Below, one piece after another: positions 53,165 to 64,000 of a stretch of 64,000 bases of DNA. The notes beneath the pieces were generated by a model. That model ran no database searches. It was given only the letters and a program-made list of their open reading frames with translations, and was not told the origin of the DNA. The position numbers were made by a program, and so were the translations under genes. Every line of letters starts with the position of its first letter. Position 1 is the first letter of the stretch. Origin of the DNA: Aureobasidium sp. EXF-3400 (lineage: Eukaryota > Ascomycota > Dothideomycetes > Dothideales > Saccotheciaceae); NCBI GenBank assembly GCA_024195585.1, contig SWBL01000025.1:62001-126000 (forward strand), read 5' to 3'.

Positions 53165-55584
53165 ATGGACGACCAGATGTCCAGCTACCCTGAGCCTGAC
53201 AGCCAGCAACACTACACCTTGTATCCGCCGACAGGCCAACAACAATTGTTGGACCCTGTGCAGCAGGAGCAGCTGCAGTTCTCTCAACTCGGCCAGCTCG
53301 GTCAGGCCATCTATCCCAAGCCCGAGGGCGAGGTCGACCCGAATGCCCCGAATCACATCGAGCAGCGCATTGAGCAGCTGCAGCAGCAACCGCCGCACCC
53401 TCAGCCTCAACATCACCAGCAGCATCACCAGCACCAGCACCCGCTTCAACAACACGATCAGCACCATGACCAACATCAACAGCCTCCCCTAGGCCCACCT
53501 CCTCCTCCGCCAACTGCACAACCCCAAGCTTCTCAGGTCCAAGGAGAGACTCCTCAAAAAGCCAACCGTCTGCGCAAGGCATGCGACTCTTGTAGTATTC
53601 GCAAGGTCAAGGTACGTGCCATCCGTGCGCCAAACTGTCATACCTGATTTCTTTGCTGACGTCGCATCGCAGTGTGACGAGTCCGGTCCGCCATGCCGAG
53701 CCTGCGCCGCTCTAGATATTCCCTGCACATTCGAACGTCCTAGTCGCCGTCGTGGTCCTCCAAACCGTCATGCAGAAGCAATCAAGCGTCGCCGTCTCGA
53801 GGAGTCGCCGCACAACATCAGCGGCCAATCCACACCATCCTCTCCTACCCATGCTGCACAAGCTCTAGCTGCTCTGTCTTCGCATCCCTCTCATCCTCCC
53901 GTCTCGGCTGAATCCATCTGCGACATTCAGACCTTGGATCTCCTCGTCAACGATTTCTTTACCTACATCCACCCACTGTGCCCCTTCCCACACGAGCCCA
54001 GCTTCCGCGAGGCATGGAAGAGAAGAGAGGACTACAGTAACCGTGCCTTCCTGGCTCTGCTATCATCCATGGTCGCAGCTCTCGTCGCGTCGTTCCCGCG
54101 AAAGCCTAGACTGCACCTCAAGGCACAACGCAGAGAGCTCGACTTCCCCAACCACATGACGCTTGTCCTTAAGTGTCAGAAGGTGTGTGCCGAGGCTCGT
54201 GGACCAGGCTATCTCGACAGCGAGAACTTGAGTGTCCACGATGCTGCGACTAGCTACTTCCTTGGTCTCTCGGCCTGCTACACGTTCAGATGGCGTCAAT
54301 GTCGCTTGTACTGGAGCGAGTGCCTGACTATCATCAGGGCTCTTGGTCTACACAAGCCAACTGAGCAAAACTTCACGCGACTGGGAATGTTGCCGGCAGC
54401 TATGGGTTCGAATGGTCCGAACGTCGAAGGTAACCGCGACGACGTTCTCGACAACATCACCCTCGAGATGGGAAGAAGAATCTTCTGGACCATGTTTGTG
54501 AGCTCAAAGACCATCCACCAGTGTGGCTCTGCCTTTAGCGAACTTGTCGTTCCGCCGGAGACTCCTTCCATGCCTTACCCACCACTTCCTGTCGAGGTCG
54601 ATGACTTTTGCATATTCCCTGGACATATCGAGCCGCAGCCTCCGGGTCTTGTTCCCATGATTGCTGGCTTCAATGCCAATGTCCGAATCTTCATGTCTTA
54701 CAGTCCTCTCTCAACCATGGAACTGGCTTGGGGCGTCGATGCCTTGGTTGACATTGACCGTCAAAAGAAGGTTCTCCATGACTCACTCGAACGATGCAAA
54801 TCAGCCATCAGAGAGCTTCCGCCTGTACTGGTTATTTGGCCAACTGACAACAACCCCTTTGCTAACCACAATGGGAACGAGCTTGGGCTTGATTTCTCAA
54901 ACACATCTTATGCACGCGATCCAGCTACCCTAAACCCTAACACCGTGGACGCTACACCTGAGGACCGACGAAGACGACAGTACGAAATTCAGAAAGCTAA
55001 CATCCACGGAAGCGGTCTCTGCACAAGGTCCTACATTGTCGAGAAATACTTTACTCTGATCGAGGCGCAGGCTCGAAGCAAGCTCTCAGCAGAGAACGCC
55101 GAATCTGGCTTGTCGAGCGAAGTTGCCGCAGAACTTGATGGACTGCTCTCGGATGGAGCTTCTGCCGATCCATCGGACCGCGAGATGTCGGAGGAGCGCG
55201 AGGGTATTGTTAGAGACTTGCTTTCTGTTCTGAGCAGTATTGACAGAGTGAATATGGAGCCAAACGCGGACAGCCTTGTAAGTAGATTGATGGAAGGAAG
55301 GTTACTCAGAAAGTTACTAATTCGCTTTGCAGACAACAAAGATTCGCGTCGTGGCAAGCACTCTGCTCGAAGTGCCCAAGTCTCGCAAGGGCCAAGTGGC
55401 ACAACAAGCCGAGGAATACCTCGCCGCGTTCCTTGAGATCCTGGTCAAGCTGGAGCGTGTGAACCCTGGACATGATGACCCTCATAATTCCAACGATGAG
55501 GAGACTGAGTTGCGTCACTGGGCAGACCTTCGCGAGTATCAACTCAAGTTCGCACAGCAAGGCGGGCTGTCCGGTCTCGGTTGA
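53165..55584 (+). CDS. Long Zn2Cys6 transcription factor with Gln/His-rich N-terminus and MHR
   Basis: Three exons, 53165-53611, 53673-55277 and 55333-55584, encode 767 aa with introns of 61 and 55 nt. Start at 53165 has context cgccATGg. The N-terminal ~130 residues are Gln/His/Pro-rich, then a basic NRLRKACDSC. The cluster is Cys140-X2-Cys143-X6-Cys150-X6-Cys157-X2-Cys160-X6-Cys167, with ERPSRRRGPPNRHAEAIKRRR following. A fungal MHR domain spans about 210-520 (LLVNDFFTYIHPLCPFPHEP, LALLSSMVAALVAS, ATSYFLGLSACYTFRWRQ, WSECLTIIRALGLH, LEMGRRIFWTMFVS). The RGPPNRHAEA block is shared by regulators of polysaccharide and sugar use; a role there is tentative. The first intron lies in the cluster, as in many of these genes. 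Confidence 0.9.
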
Positions 55585-56105
55585 CTAGCAACAGATATTG
55601 TTTAGGGGACGCAGGCGTTTCATGGAAAGGAATCACAGGTAGCAAGGTGCACAGGTAGCTTGTGGCATGAAGAACAGGCGATGAAGCAGGGATAGCTCCA
55701 GATCAAAAGCTTACATGCTGTACATTACGATAAACTCAATTAATGGCTCGATATGTTTATATTCGTATATCTCTCCTTAATGATTGTTGTGGTCGGTTAG
55801 AATAGTAGTCGGTGTTGCTCCTGCCCTCTCAGGGGTATATCGGGCTTGGCGCCTCAGACTCCCGAAGAGCAATGGTGGCACTTTGATTTCTATTTCCAGA
55901 CTAAGCACTTAGCCACTCGTCGATCGAACTCTGAGGGACGCATATCGTGGAGCAAGAGGAGGGATAATAATAACACGGCTCTAATATCGATTGCGACACG
56001 TTCTGGAAGAAGTACCAACGTAGGAGGGGCAAGTTGGACCACGTATTAGCTTAAAGGTCTACAGCTTCGCCGAAACACGAACCATCACGACCACATTCGT
56101 TTACC
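55585..56105. other. Intergenic interval
   Basis: It holds the 3' region of the zinc-cluster gene (AT-rich, 55690-55790) and the SEC24 leader. A 67-codon frame at 55846 shows no signature. Confidence 0.5.
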
Positions 56106-59100
56106 ATGGAGTTCTCTATGACTGGATCGCCGGCGACGACGCCGCTGGCAACACCAGGCGGCTCAAATGCCAGACAGAAGGAACAGAGGTTCCGTCCACC
56201 AGTCGCACCGAGTCCCTACTCGGAATACCAGCAAGCTGGCTCAGAAGCGAGTTACTTTCCTATCCAGGCCCAGCAACAAGCCCCGCCACAGCAACAACAG
56301 CAACAACCACAACAATTCCAGGCCATGGACGGTCTATCGAATCAGATGGGCGCGATGGGTCTCGGTGGCCAAGGTCCTGCTCCTGCTGCACCAAGCTCAC
56401 GACCGCATAAAAAGAAGGACAGACATGCATACCACCACATAGAAACACCCGCTGCTGCCCAACCTCTGGCTCCTGGACCAGGTGGAGTGTCAGGAACCAC
56501 CTCGTCGCAATTCTACAACACTCAAAATGCTCCTGTGCCTGGAACAGCCGCTCCGTACATGTCACAGCAGATCACGCCCGCCATGTCGCAGTTCCCTGCC
56601 GCATCTTCTACTTTTGCGCCTGCCAACCCTGCCACCTCGATGGAGCACGCTGCTCGTCAAGGCGATCAACTCTTGTCAGCTCCTGCTTCCTCTCAGTCAG
56701 GCCGCGTCGACCCAGACCAGATCCCCAGTGTGCCGAGGTCACGCGACATTCCTGCTCGTCACTACCAGGAGCGCATATACCCTACCATGGAGCAACACCT
56801 CCCTCCGCCCGCTGCCGTTCCTTTTGTCGCATTTGATCAGGGCAACAGTTCTCCAAAGTTTGCTCGTCTCACCTTGAATAACATTCCTACCTCGAACGAA
56901 GCTCTTCAAACTACTGGCCTTCCCCTGGGTCTTGTTCTGCAACCACTGGCACCCTTGCAAGATGGTGAGCAACCCGTACCTGTTCTCGACTTTGGAGACG
57001 TTGGTCCACCACGTTGCAGGCGCTGCAGAACCTACATCAACCCCTTTATGACTTTCCGTTCTGGTGGAAACAAGTTTGTCTGCAACTTGTGCACTCACCC
57101 TAATGACGTTCCTTCCGAGTACTTTGCTCCTACTGATCCAACCGGCATCAGAGTCGATCGTTCGCAGAGGCCTGAGCTGATGCTGGGTACTGTTGACTTC
57201 CTGGTCCCAAAGGAGTACTGGACCAGAGACCCTGTTCCTCTTCAGTGGCTCTTCGTGATTGACGTCAGTCTGGAGGCCTCTAGCAGAGGCTTCCTTGAAG
57301 CCATGTGCAAAGGTATTCTGCACGCACTTTATGCCGAGGACGGTACAAACAATGTCCCTGCAGGTGTCAAGGTTGGTTTTGTAACATTTGACCGAGAGGT
57401 GCACTTCTACAACTTGACTCCTGGTCTTGAACATGCTCAAATGATCGTCATGCCTGACATTGAGGATCCGTTTGTGCCTCTGAGCCAAGGATTGTTTGTG
57501 GACCCTCAAGCATCCAAGACTGCCATCACTTCGCTTCTTGGCCGGATACCGGATATGTTCTCCTCGGTGAAGAGTCCAGAACCTGCACTACTACCTGCTA
57601 TCAAAGCCGCGTTGGCAGCTCTTACTTCGACCGGAGGCAAGATTATTTGCTCAGTATCGAGCCTGCCAACATTTGGTCCTGGAAGACTCTTCCCTCGCGA
57701 CAAGAACGAGGGCCGTGACACAGACGCTGAAAAGAAGCTATATACCACCGAGCATCCTGGTTGGAGAGGTACGGCTGCAAAGATGGTGGAAGCTGGCGTT
57801 GGCATAGATTTCTTCATGGCCGCGCCTAGCGGAGGCTATCTTGATATTGCAACCATCGGACACTGCTGCGCGGTTTCTGGAGGCGAGACATACTACTATC
57901 CTAATTTCCACAGCCCGCGTGACAACTTGCGACTAGCAAAGGAACTTAAACACACAGTCACCCGCGAAACAGGTTTCCAGGCCCTCATGAAGGTCCGCTG
58001 CTCGAATGGCTTGCAGCTCTCTGCTTATCACGGCAACTTCACTCAGCATACTTTCGGAGCTGATCTTGAGTTTGGTGCGATTGATGCGGACAAAGCGATT
58101 ACCGTCATGTTTAGTTACGACGGCAAGTTGGATGACAAGCTGGATGCGCACTTCCAAAGCGCGCTCCTCTACACAACTGCGACGGGTGAACGTAGAGTCC
58201 GTTGCACCAACACCGTCGCTAGTGTGAGTCAGAGTGCTCTTGAAGCAATGAAGTTCGTCGATCAAGATGCTGTGGTCAGTGTGATCTCGAAGGAGGCCGC
58301 TTCGAGAGTCTCGGAAAAGACCTTGACAGAGATTCGCAACTCTTTGAGCGAAAAGACGATCGACATACTTGCTGGCTATCGCAAGAACTTCTCTGGCTCA
58401 CACCCACCTGGCCAGCTTGTCTTGCCTGAGAATCTCAAGGAGTTGAGCATGTACATGCTGGGACTCATCAAGTCACGGGCCTTCAAGGGTGGTCGCGAGC
58501 CTAGCGATCGCAGAACCCATGACATGCGCATGATCAGATCGATGGGACCTATGGAGCTGTCATTATACCTTTATCCGCGAATTATTGCTATTCACAACCT
58601 GGAGCAGACAGACGGTTTCGCAGATGAGAATGGTCGTCTGGTCATGCCAGCTGCCATCAGAGCGTCCTTCGGACAGATCGAGGAAGGTGGAGTCTACATC
58701 GTCGACAACGGACAGGTTTGTCTACTCTGGCTGCACTCTCAGGTATCACCCAATCTGCTCGAGGATCTGTTCGGTGAAGGTTACAACGAACTCAAGCATC
58801 TCGATCCGTTCAGCTCTAGCTTGCCCGTACTCGAAACACATCTCAATGCTCAAGTTCGCAACATCTTGCAGTACATGGAGACGACAAGGGGATCCAAGGC
58901 GATGACGATTCAGCTGGCGAGGCAGGGACTGGATGGCGCAGAGTACGAGTTTGCTCGCTTTCTGTATGAGGACCGCAATGGTGAGGCGCAGAGCTATGTC
59001 GACTGGCTGGTGCATGTGCACAGGCAAATCCAGATGGAGGTATGTTACACAATTGTCTCAAAATGACTGACAACGACTGACAAACTGTACAGCTCTCTGG

Positions 59101-59185
59101 TCAGCGTAAGAAGGAGGACGGCGGATCGGATATCAGCAGCACAGTGGCCTCGACCTTTGCTGGACTCAGGTCTCCCTACTTCTAA
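56106..59185 (+). CDS. SEC24: COPII coat cargo-binding subunit SEC24
   Basis: Two exons, 56106-59039 and 59093-59185, encode 1008 aa with a 53-nt intron close to the 3' end. The N-terminal ~230 residues are Gln/Pro/Ala-rich, with a polyglutamine tract at about 55-72. The Sec23/Sec24 zinc finger is at about 304-327 (CRRCRTYINPF, CNLC). The trunk domain follows (LQWLFVIDVSLEASSRGFL, KVGFVTFDREVHF, FVDPQASKT, GGKIICSVSSLPTFG, IDFFMAAPSGGYLDIATIG). Beta-sandwich and helical regions run to about 850, then a gelsolin-like segment (GGVYIVDNGQVCLLWLHSQV). It selects cargo for ER-to-Golgi vesicles on the ER membrane with SEC23. The length and order are normal. Exon 2 supplies the C-terminal GLRSPYF. 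Confidence 0.96.
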
Positions 59186-59958
59186 GCGAGAAGAGATATG
59201 ATTGTTTGAAGTGTGACAGCGTTAAAGCGAGGGACTTGTTTATGAGCTTGGTGCTCGGGTACAGCAAAAGTCTATGCTCCTGCTCGATTTGGAGGAGACT
59301 TTTGTAGTTGATTGAATGAATGAACAAACACACAGTGCCTCGTCACAATCTCATGTTCAATGTACATTAACTGCACAATGAGCGAAATGCAGTTTGTTGG
59401 CGACCTCTGCACTCGGTGCTGTCCACGCGATTTCACGCGTCAGACTCGCCATTAGTAACACCCTGTCTCTTGTCCAAACCATGATTATCTCGCTGTCGGT
59501 AAGAAGAAACCCCTTTCCTTCTTGTTTGAGGGTATGTTTAACATGCCAGAGTATCGTGAGGACGAGTTTGACCTGTTATCGTTACACGTTGTCGCCGGCA
59601 TTCGAGAACTGCACATATCACGATATTCAGTCTCAAAACATACCGCAGAAGCATACAACCAGCGTGAAAACGTTTGATCGAATCTCATGATTTATTCTCA
59701 ACATAACATTTGATGATCGTATACGATCAGACGTTCTTTCTCAATATGCTTGTATTGCCTACATCAATATGAGTGTTGCGATAAGAAAGAAAGGAATTGA
59801 TGACGCTCCTCGCATCAAGATTCCCCGAGAAGGGGCTATCGGAGTTTGGGGTTTGTAACAGCTGTCTCATTCCAGAATCCCCAAAAGTTGCGAACGACCT
59901 GTCAAGCACTTCTGTCCACTTGCACAATTGTCTGGACAATTGGGTACGGACGACAAAC
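59186..59958. other. Intergenic interval
   Basis: Between co-oriented genes. Frames of 80-100 codons lack signatures. I found no clear unfolded-protein-response element before the ER DnaJ gene. Confidence 0.5.
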
Positions 59959-61324
59959 ATGTTGTTCAAACTTGCATGGCTCCTGCTGTGCGTGCTGCCC
60001 CTCGTGGCACTCTGCGCAGAGGACTACTACAAGGTAACTTTTCGATGATCGGATACGGTTATTGGATCTATACTGACATGGCTTTGCACAGCTACTCGGT
60101 ATTGAACGAGATGCCTCAGAACGCGAGCTCAAGAAGGCGTACCGAACGCTGAGCAAGAAATACCACCCTGACAAGAATCCGTCCGTCACACCTGCCCTCC
60201 TCACACACCCCCTGCCATCACAAGACTCAACCAACTAACAAACACAACACAGTGGTGACGAGACCGCCCAAAAGAAGTTCGTCGAAATCGCCGAAGCCTA
60301 CGAATCCCTTTCCGAGCCCGAGACACGCAAAATCTACGACCAGTACGGCCACGAAGGCCTCAAACAACATAAGGAAGGAGGTCACCGTCATGGAGGCAAC
60401 CCCTTCGATCTCTTCTCTCGCTTCTTCGGCGGCGGCGGTCACTTCGGTCAGCCTGGTCAACGCAGAGGTCCCAACATGGAAGTCCGAGTCGCAGTTCCCC
60501 TTCGCGATTTCTACAACGGCGCCGAACATGAAATTCAATTGGAGAAACAGGCCATTTGTTCCAAATGCGAGGGCTCTGGTTCTGAAGACGGCAAGACGGA
60601 AACTTGCAACAAGTGCAAGGGTCATGGTATGATTATCCAAAAGGCACAACTTGCACCAGGTATCTTCCAGCAGATGCAAATGCAATGTGATCACTGCGGT
60701 GGAAAAGGCACGACCATCCAACATAAATGCAAGACTTGCGGTGGCTCCCGTCACGTCAGGGAAGTCGAGACCTTCACCGTCAACATTGAAAAAGGCATGC
60801 CCAAAGGCGCAAGAATCAATTACGAAAATGAAGGAGATGAAAGCCCGGATTACATCGCTGGAGACCTTATCGTGCAGGTCATTGAAAAAGAGCCGGAATT
60901 GGGTAAAGGAGAAGACAAGCTCGATCGCACAGATGGCACTTTCTTCCGTCGCAAGGGCAATGATTTGTTCTGGCGCGAAGTGCTGAGTTTGAGGGAAGCA
61001 TGGTTAGGCGACTGGACTCGCAACCTCACACACCTGGACGGCCACACCGTTCAACTCTCACGCAAACGCGGTCAAGTCATCCAACCGAATGCCGTCGAAG
61101 TGCTCGCCAACGAAGGCATGCCAGTATGGCGCCACGAAGAAGGACCAGAATTTGGAAACTTGCACGTGGAGTACATTGTCGTATTGCCAGATCAAATGGA
61201 CAAGAACATGGAAAAGGACTTTTGGAACATGTGGGATAAATGGAGGAGTAAGAAGGGAGTGGATTTGCAAAAGGATGCAGGAAGACCTGTTCCCGTTGCT
61301 GGATCTGGACATGATGAGCTGTAG
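59959..61324 (+). CDS. SCJ1: ER luminal DnaJ (HSP40) co-chaperone, SCJ1-like
   Basis: Three exons, 59959-60033, 60092-60180 and 60253-61324, encode 411 aa with introns of 58 and 72 nt. A signal peptide occupies residues 1-20 ([19 protein letters not shown]). The J-domain follows ([20 protein letters not shown] and HPDKNP), with the HPD motif intact. A short Gly/Phe region ([13 protein letters not shown]) leads to the Cys-rich zinc domain: [24 protein letters not shown] and a degenerate fourth repeat CKTCGGSR. The substrate-binding part ([15 protein letters not shown]) follows. The protein ends in HDEL, the ER retrieval signal. It stimulates the ER Hsp70 BiP/Kar2 in folding and degradation. 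The second intron has a weak donor (GTCCGT), but its splice gives the expected [11 protein letters not shown]. Confidence 0.95.
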
Positions 61325-61508
61325 AGTGGTCTTGTCTTGCTCTTTTTCTATTGTTGGCTTGCTGATGTTGCTTGGTACTGAAATTTTGTCAGAAGTATAG
61401 AATACCCCAAATAGAACAACCGAGTATGCTTTCTCTGCACGATGTGTTTATCCATCTCATCTACAATGTTGGCACCTTTCCAGCCTTGGTGATTTGTTTC
61501 TCCCTTTC

Positions 61509-61864
61509 TCAAAGTTTCGCCTCCTCCTTGAGCTCACCAACCTTCAACTTGCCCTGATACTTCTTCAACACACCTTCGTTATGATACTTCCAAAACTGTT
61601 TACTCGCATCTGTCATTTTCCCTCTGTCAGCCTCTTTCCATTCCTGCACCTCTCTCCCCTTAAATGCATGCAGCAAGACAAGGGGAGTGCAAATGAAGGG
61701 AGTAACTCACCTTTCCCACCCACCCTCTTCAAAATCTTTGAACCACCGGGATGTTCGTCAGCGAATGAAGCCATCGAGTATACTGAATTGTCGATGATGA
61801 TGTAGAGGCCTTTTTCGGGGGTTGCGTGTTCTTTTACTTGTGCGGAGGTTATGGATTCGGACAT
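61509..61864 (-). CDS. Soluble cytochrome b5-like heme protein
   Basis: Two minus-strand exons, 61864-61711 and 61609-61509, encode 84 aa with a 101-nt intron. The heme-binding core has FADEHPGGSKIL with the first axial His and FWKYHNEG with the second. There is no transmembrane tail after the domain, so it is a soluble form, unlike the ER electron donor. It may deliver electrons to a desaturase or sterol enzyme, or act in the mitochondrial or cytosolic space; the partner is not known. The gene ends 185 bp from the ER DnaJ gene, tail to tail. The frame through the intron is exact (AAAG then ATGCG gives Lys-Asp). Confidence 0.93.
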
Positions 61865-62352
61865 TGTTTTGGTGCTTGCTGTGTTCTTTTCTTGATGTGG
61901 GAGTTTGGTTGGTGTGTTATTTGCGTTGTGGTAAGCGAGAGATTTGAAAGTTACAATGGTGTCTTTGGAGAATGGAGTTGGTATGGGAAGAGTGGTAGTG
62001 GGTAATTCAGAGGTTGGTGGTTGGATGGAGTGGGGGGTGGATGCAAGATGGTATCTCCGCAATGGATGGAGATGCCGAGGCTGTGAGGGAGACTCAGTCG
62101 CCGAAAGTTGCCCTTTTTAGCTCACGGTGCACGAGACAAGCATTCAAGATGTGATGGTATAACAGACCGCATTGATGAAAAGGGAGGTATTGTCGTAAAA
62201 AGAGTCATTACTACGCGTTACAAGTATAGATGTTTCTTCGTGAAGAGATGCTAGAGAAGCAGAACAAAGGAAACCATATTTCGTCCTTTCTCTCGTGTTA
62301 ACTCTCCTATCTCTCTCAAAGTCCTTGAGATTATGTTTTCCTTCATTGCAGC
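61865..62352. other. Intergenic interval
   Basis: It contains the promoter of the cytochrome b5 gene and the 3' end of the Pro/Ala-rich gene, both on the minus strand. No frame is supported. Confidence 0.5.
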
Positions 62353-63251
62353 CTAGTACTTCTTGGGCTTGCTGGCAGGATCAATCCTCACCTTGTTAGT
62401 CGAAGGAGGCTTCGGCACATTGGCAGGCGGCAGACTCGAAACCTTTGGTAAACCATATGCTGAAGGTGCAGCAGGAGCTTTGGTAACTCCAGTCAAACCA
62501 GGAGCCTTTGGTAATCCAGGGACTTTTGGCAGGCCGTCTACAGGCGCTCTGGGTAATCCTCCACTGGTCTTTGGCTTGCTGGCTGCACTGACTTTGACTT
62601 TGTTTGTTGTGGAGGTGAGAGGCTTTGAGTTGACGGGAGGTAAAGAGGATAGAGGTTTAGAGTTGACGGGAGGTAGAGATGAGACAGAAGGTTTTGGCTT
62701 GGGCAGTCCAGCTGCAGAAGGGGAAGGACTGATTGCTCCTGAGACAGCACTCTTTGGTTTCGAAGCTGCCGACACGGCGGTTTTCTTGACGGCGCCTGCG
62801 TAGGAAGGTGTGTTTGCTCCTAGGGTGTTTGGCTTGGATGGAGGAGCGGGAAGTGCTTTTAGAGATGAAGAGGGAGCGGCAGGCAAGGCTTTTTGCTTTG
62901 CAATTGCACCTGCGCCTTTGGCGGGTGCTGGGAGGGCTTTTTGTTTCTTGACTGCTGTTACTCCAGAGCCGACATTTGGTGCTGTTGCGGCGATTGCGCG
63001 GTCGCCGTAGCTGTTGATGTAGTCACCCCAGTTCTTGATGCTGCCTTCGATACCTGAGATATGTATTAGACAAGAGCGTGCACTTTTGACATAATTGATG
63101 ACATACCAGTTCCGACAGCTTGTCCGCTGCTTTGGATCATGGTGCCTACACCTCCAACGGCATTACCAGCTACATTTCCAGCAGCGGTAATGCCGCTGGA
63201 CAGCATGCCCATGGCGGTATTTTGAATGTAATTCGTGATAAAGCCCGTCAT
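62353..63251 (-). CDS. Pro/Ala/Lys-rich protein with Gly/Ala amphipathic N-terminus, unknown function
   Basis: Two minus-strand exons, 63251-63107 and 63053-62353, encode 281 aa with a 53-nt intron. The first ~70 residues look folded and amphipathic: MTGFITNYIQNTAMGML, ITAAGNVAGNAVGGVG, then IEGSIKNWGDYINSYG. The rest is a repetitive low-complexity Pro/Ala/Lys/Ser tail with SLPPVNSKPL repeated in tandem and several AxKPK motifs. The N-terminal Gly/Ala-rich helix could associate with membrane; the tail could bind a polyanion or actin-type partner, but there is no direct evidence. I recognise no family. Internal repeats in the tail (about 62610-62690) are likely variable between strains. Confidence 0.85.
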
Positions 63252-64000
63252 TTTGGATATATGCAATTAGATATTCAACTGCAAAAGAGACAACAGAATG
63301 GCAGAGTTCAAGAAATGTGATATCAAGAAGCGAAAGAGCAAAAGCACAAACCGGCCAACAAATGATGGAAGCGATCGAAGAATCCAGACTCATCTTCTTC
63401 CACGCAGAAGAGCATCACTGTGCATAAACATCCCTTGCAACTCTTCCCGCAAACCTGGCAGCGAAGGTTGGCAGATCTGGGGGGCTGCGCAACAAGGGTA
63501 ACGGAACATTTACGTGTGAGGGCTCGCAAGGGTGACGTAAAGTGTGGCGCGAGATGACTCGAAACAAGCGGAGGAGTGGCACGAGATGTCACACGGCAGA
63601 CTGAGACAATCGACCGTTGGCCAGTTGGACAGCCGTCTAGGTTACGTAGCGGCCCCATTGCGTGCAACAACACGCGACCGATGGATGGCCGGCGAACTCT
63701 GTGAGGAACAGAGTTTTGAGAGGGGCCGGCAGATCTTCACTCTTTGAACCTTCCTTGACGAAGGACGCGTGGGAACATGAGTGTTTGTAGAAACAAGAAC
63801 GCCTAACATGTGGTATTGATACAGAGATTAATCATCGGCGGCTACATGATAAGCCCCAAGCAAGAACCGTGTCCTTTGTCATTAAATTAAAGAAAAAATT
63901 AGGAGAGATTGACGCCGTGCTGTTCTCCGTCCTCCGTACTCCGACACAAGAGGGAAACTCTAAGCTCCTTGACGTGCCTTCTCCGCACAGATAAGTGCGA
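63252..64000. other. Terminal intergenic interval
   Basis: It is the promoter side of the Pro/Ala-rich gene, with no further gene supported before the window ends. Open frames at 63323-63747 have no signature. A gene cut by the window edge cannot be excluded. Confidence 0.45.

Noticed and set aside
52784..53479. 231-aa minus-strand Leu/Val-rich frame
   Set aside because: It is the antisense of the Gln/His-rich N-terminus of the long Zn2Cys6 gene, so a composition artefact.
56739..57509. 256-aa minus-strand frame inside SEC24
   Set aside because: It is an antisense shadow of the SEC24 zinc-finger and trunk region.

Overview
The window is a gene-dense nuclear segment from a filamentous ascomycete (Pezizomycotina, most likely Dothideomycetes; an Aureobasidium-like black yeast is a guess from density and base composition). 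The evidence is short GT-AG introns (mostly 47-103 nt), four Zn2Cys6 regulators, a WOPR-domain regulator, DUF3431 and DUF3425 proteins, and eukaryotic core genes (proteasome PRE2-type, UBR1, PRI1, SEC24, SCJ1-like). There are no bacterial operons, rRNA genes, CRISPR arrays or intact transposons. I rebuilt exon structures by hand from splice sites, reading frame and family signatures; they are models without transcript support.

Layout: 0.7-5.5 kb, a 660-aa probable nuclear protein and a 411-aa probable mitochondrial coiled-coil protein, flanked by a degenerate ~93-bp repeat family. 6.5-8.2 kb, an MFS drug/proton antiporter. 9.6-13.8 kb, minus-strand genes for an SR-type RNA-binding protein, a KXD1-like protein and an SDR oxidoreductase. 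14.2-14.6 kb, a 302-bp element with 71-bp inverted repeats, abutting two perfect back-to-back hairpins. 15.1-23.3 kb, two degradation genes in tandem: proteasome beta-5 and the N-recognin UBR1. 24.3-26.1 kb, a Zn2Cys6-DUF3425 regulator, then 3.1 kb without genes that carries two decayed direct duplications. 29.2-33.9 kb, a short Zn2Cys6 protein, then the primase small subunit diverging from a DUF1917 gene, with an MCB-like ACGCGT between them. 35.2-36.8 kb, allantoinase. 37.3-38.6 kb, a WOPR regulator with a 2.9-kb gene-free upstream region. 41.5-49.4 kb, a small membrane protein, a Zn2Cys6 regulator with a 14-nt first exon, a DUF3431 protein and an M20 carboxypeptidase. 49.7-52.3 kb, a large uncharacterised protein. 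53.2-63.3 kb, a long Zn2Cys6 regulator, SEC24, an ER HDEL DnaJ, a soluble cytochrome b5 and a Pro/Ala/Lys-rich protein.

Most genes are housekeeping and functionally independent. The thematic links are protein turnover (PRE2 with UBR1) and the secretory pathway (SEC24 with the ER DnaJ). No secondary-metabolite core enzyme is present, so the scattered regulators, transporter and SDR do not form a biosynthetic cluster. The observations most worth following are the 14.2-14.6 kb inverted-repeat/double-hairpin element, the ~93-bp repeat family, an allantoinase lacking one canonical metal-binding His, and several conserved-looking proteins without a known role.
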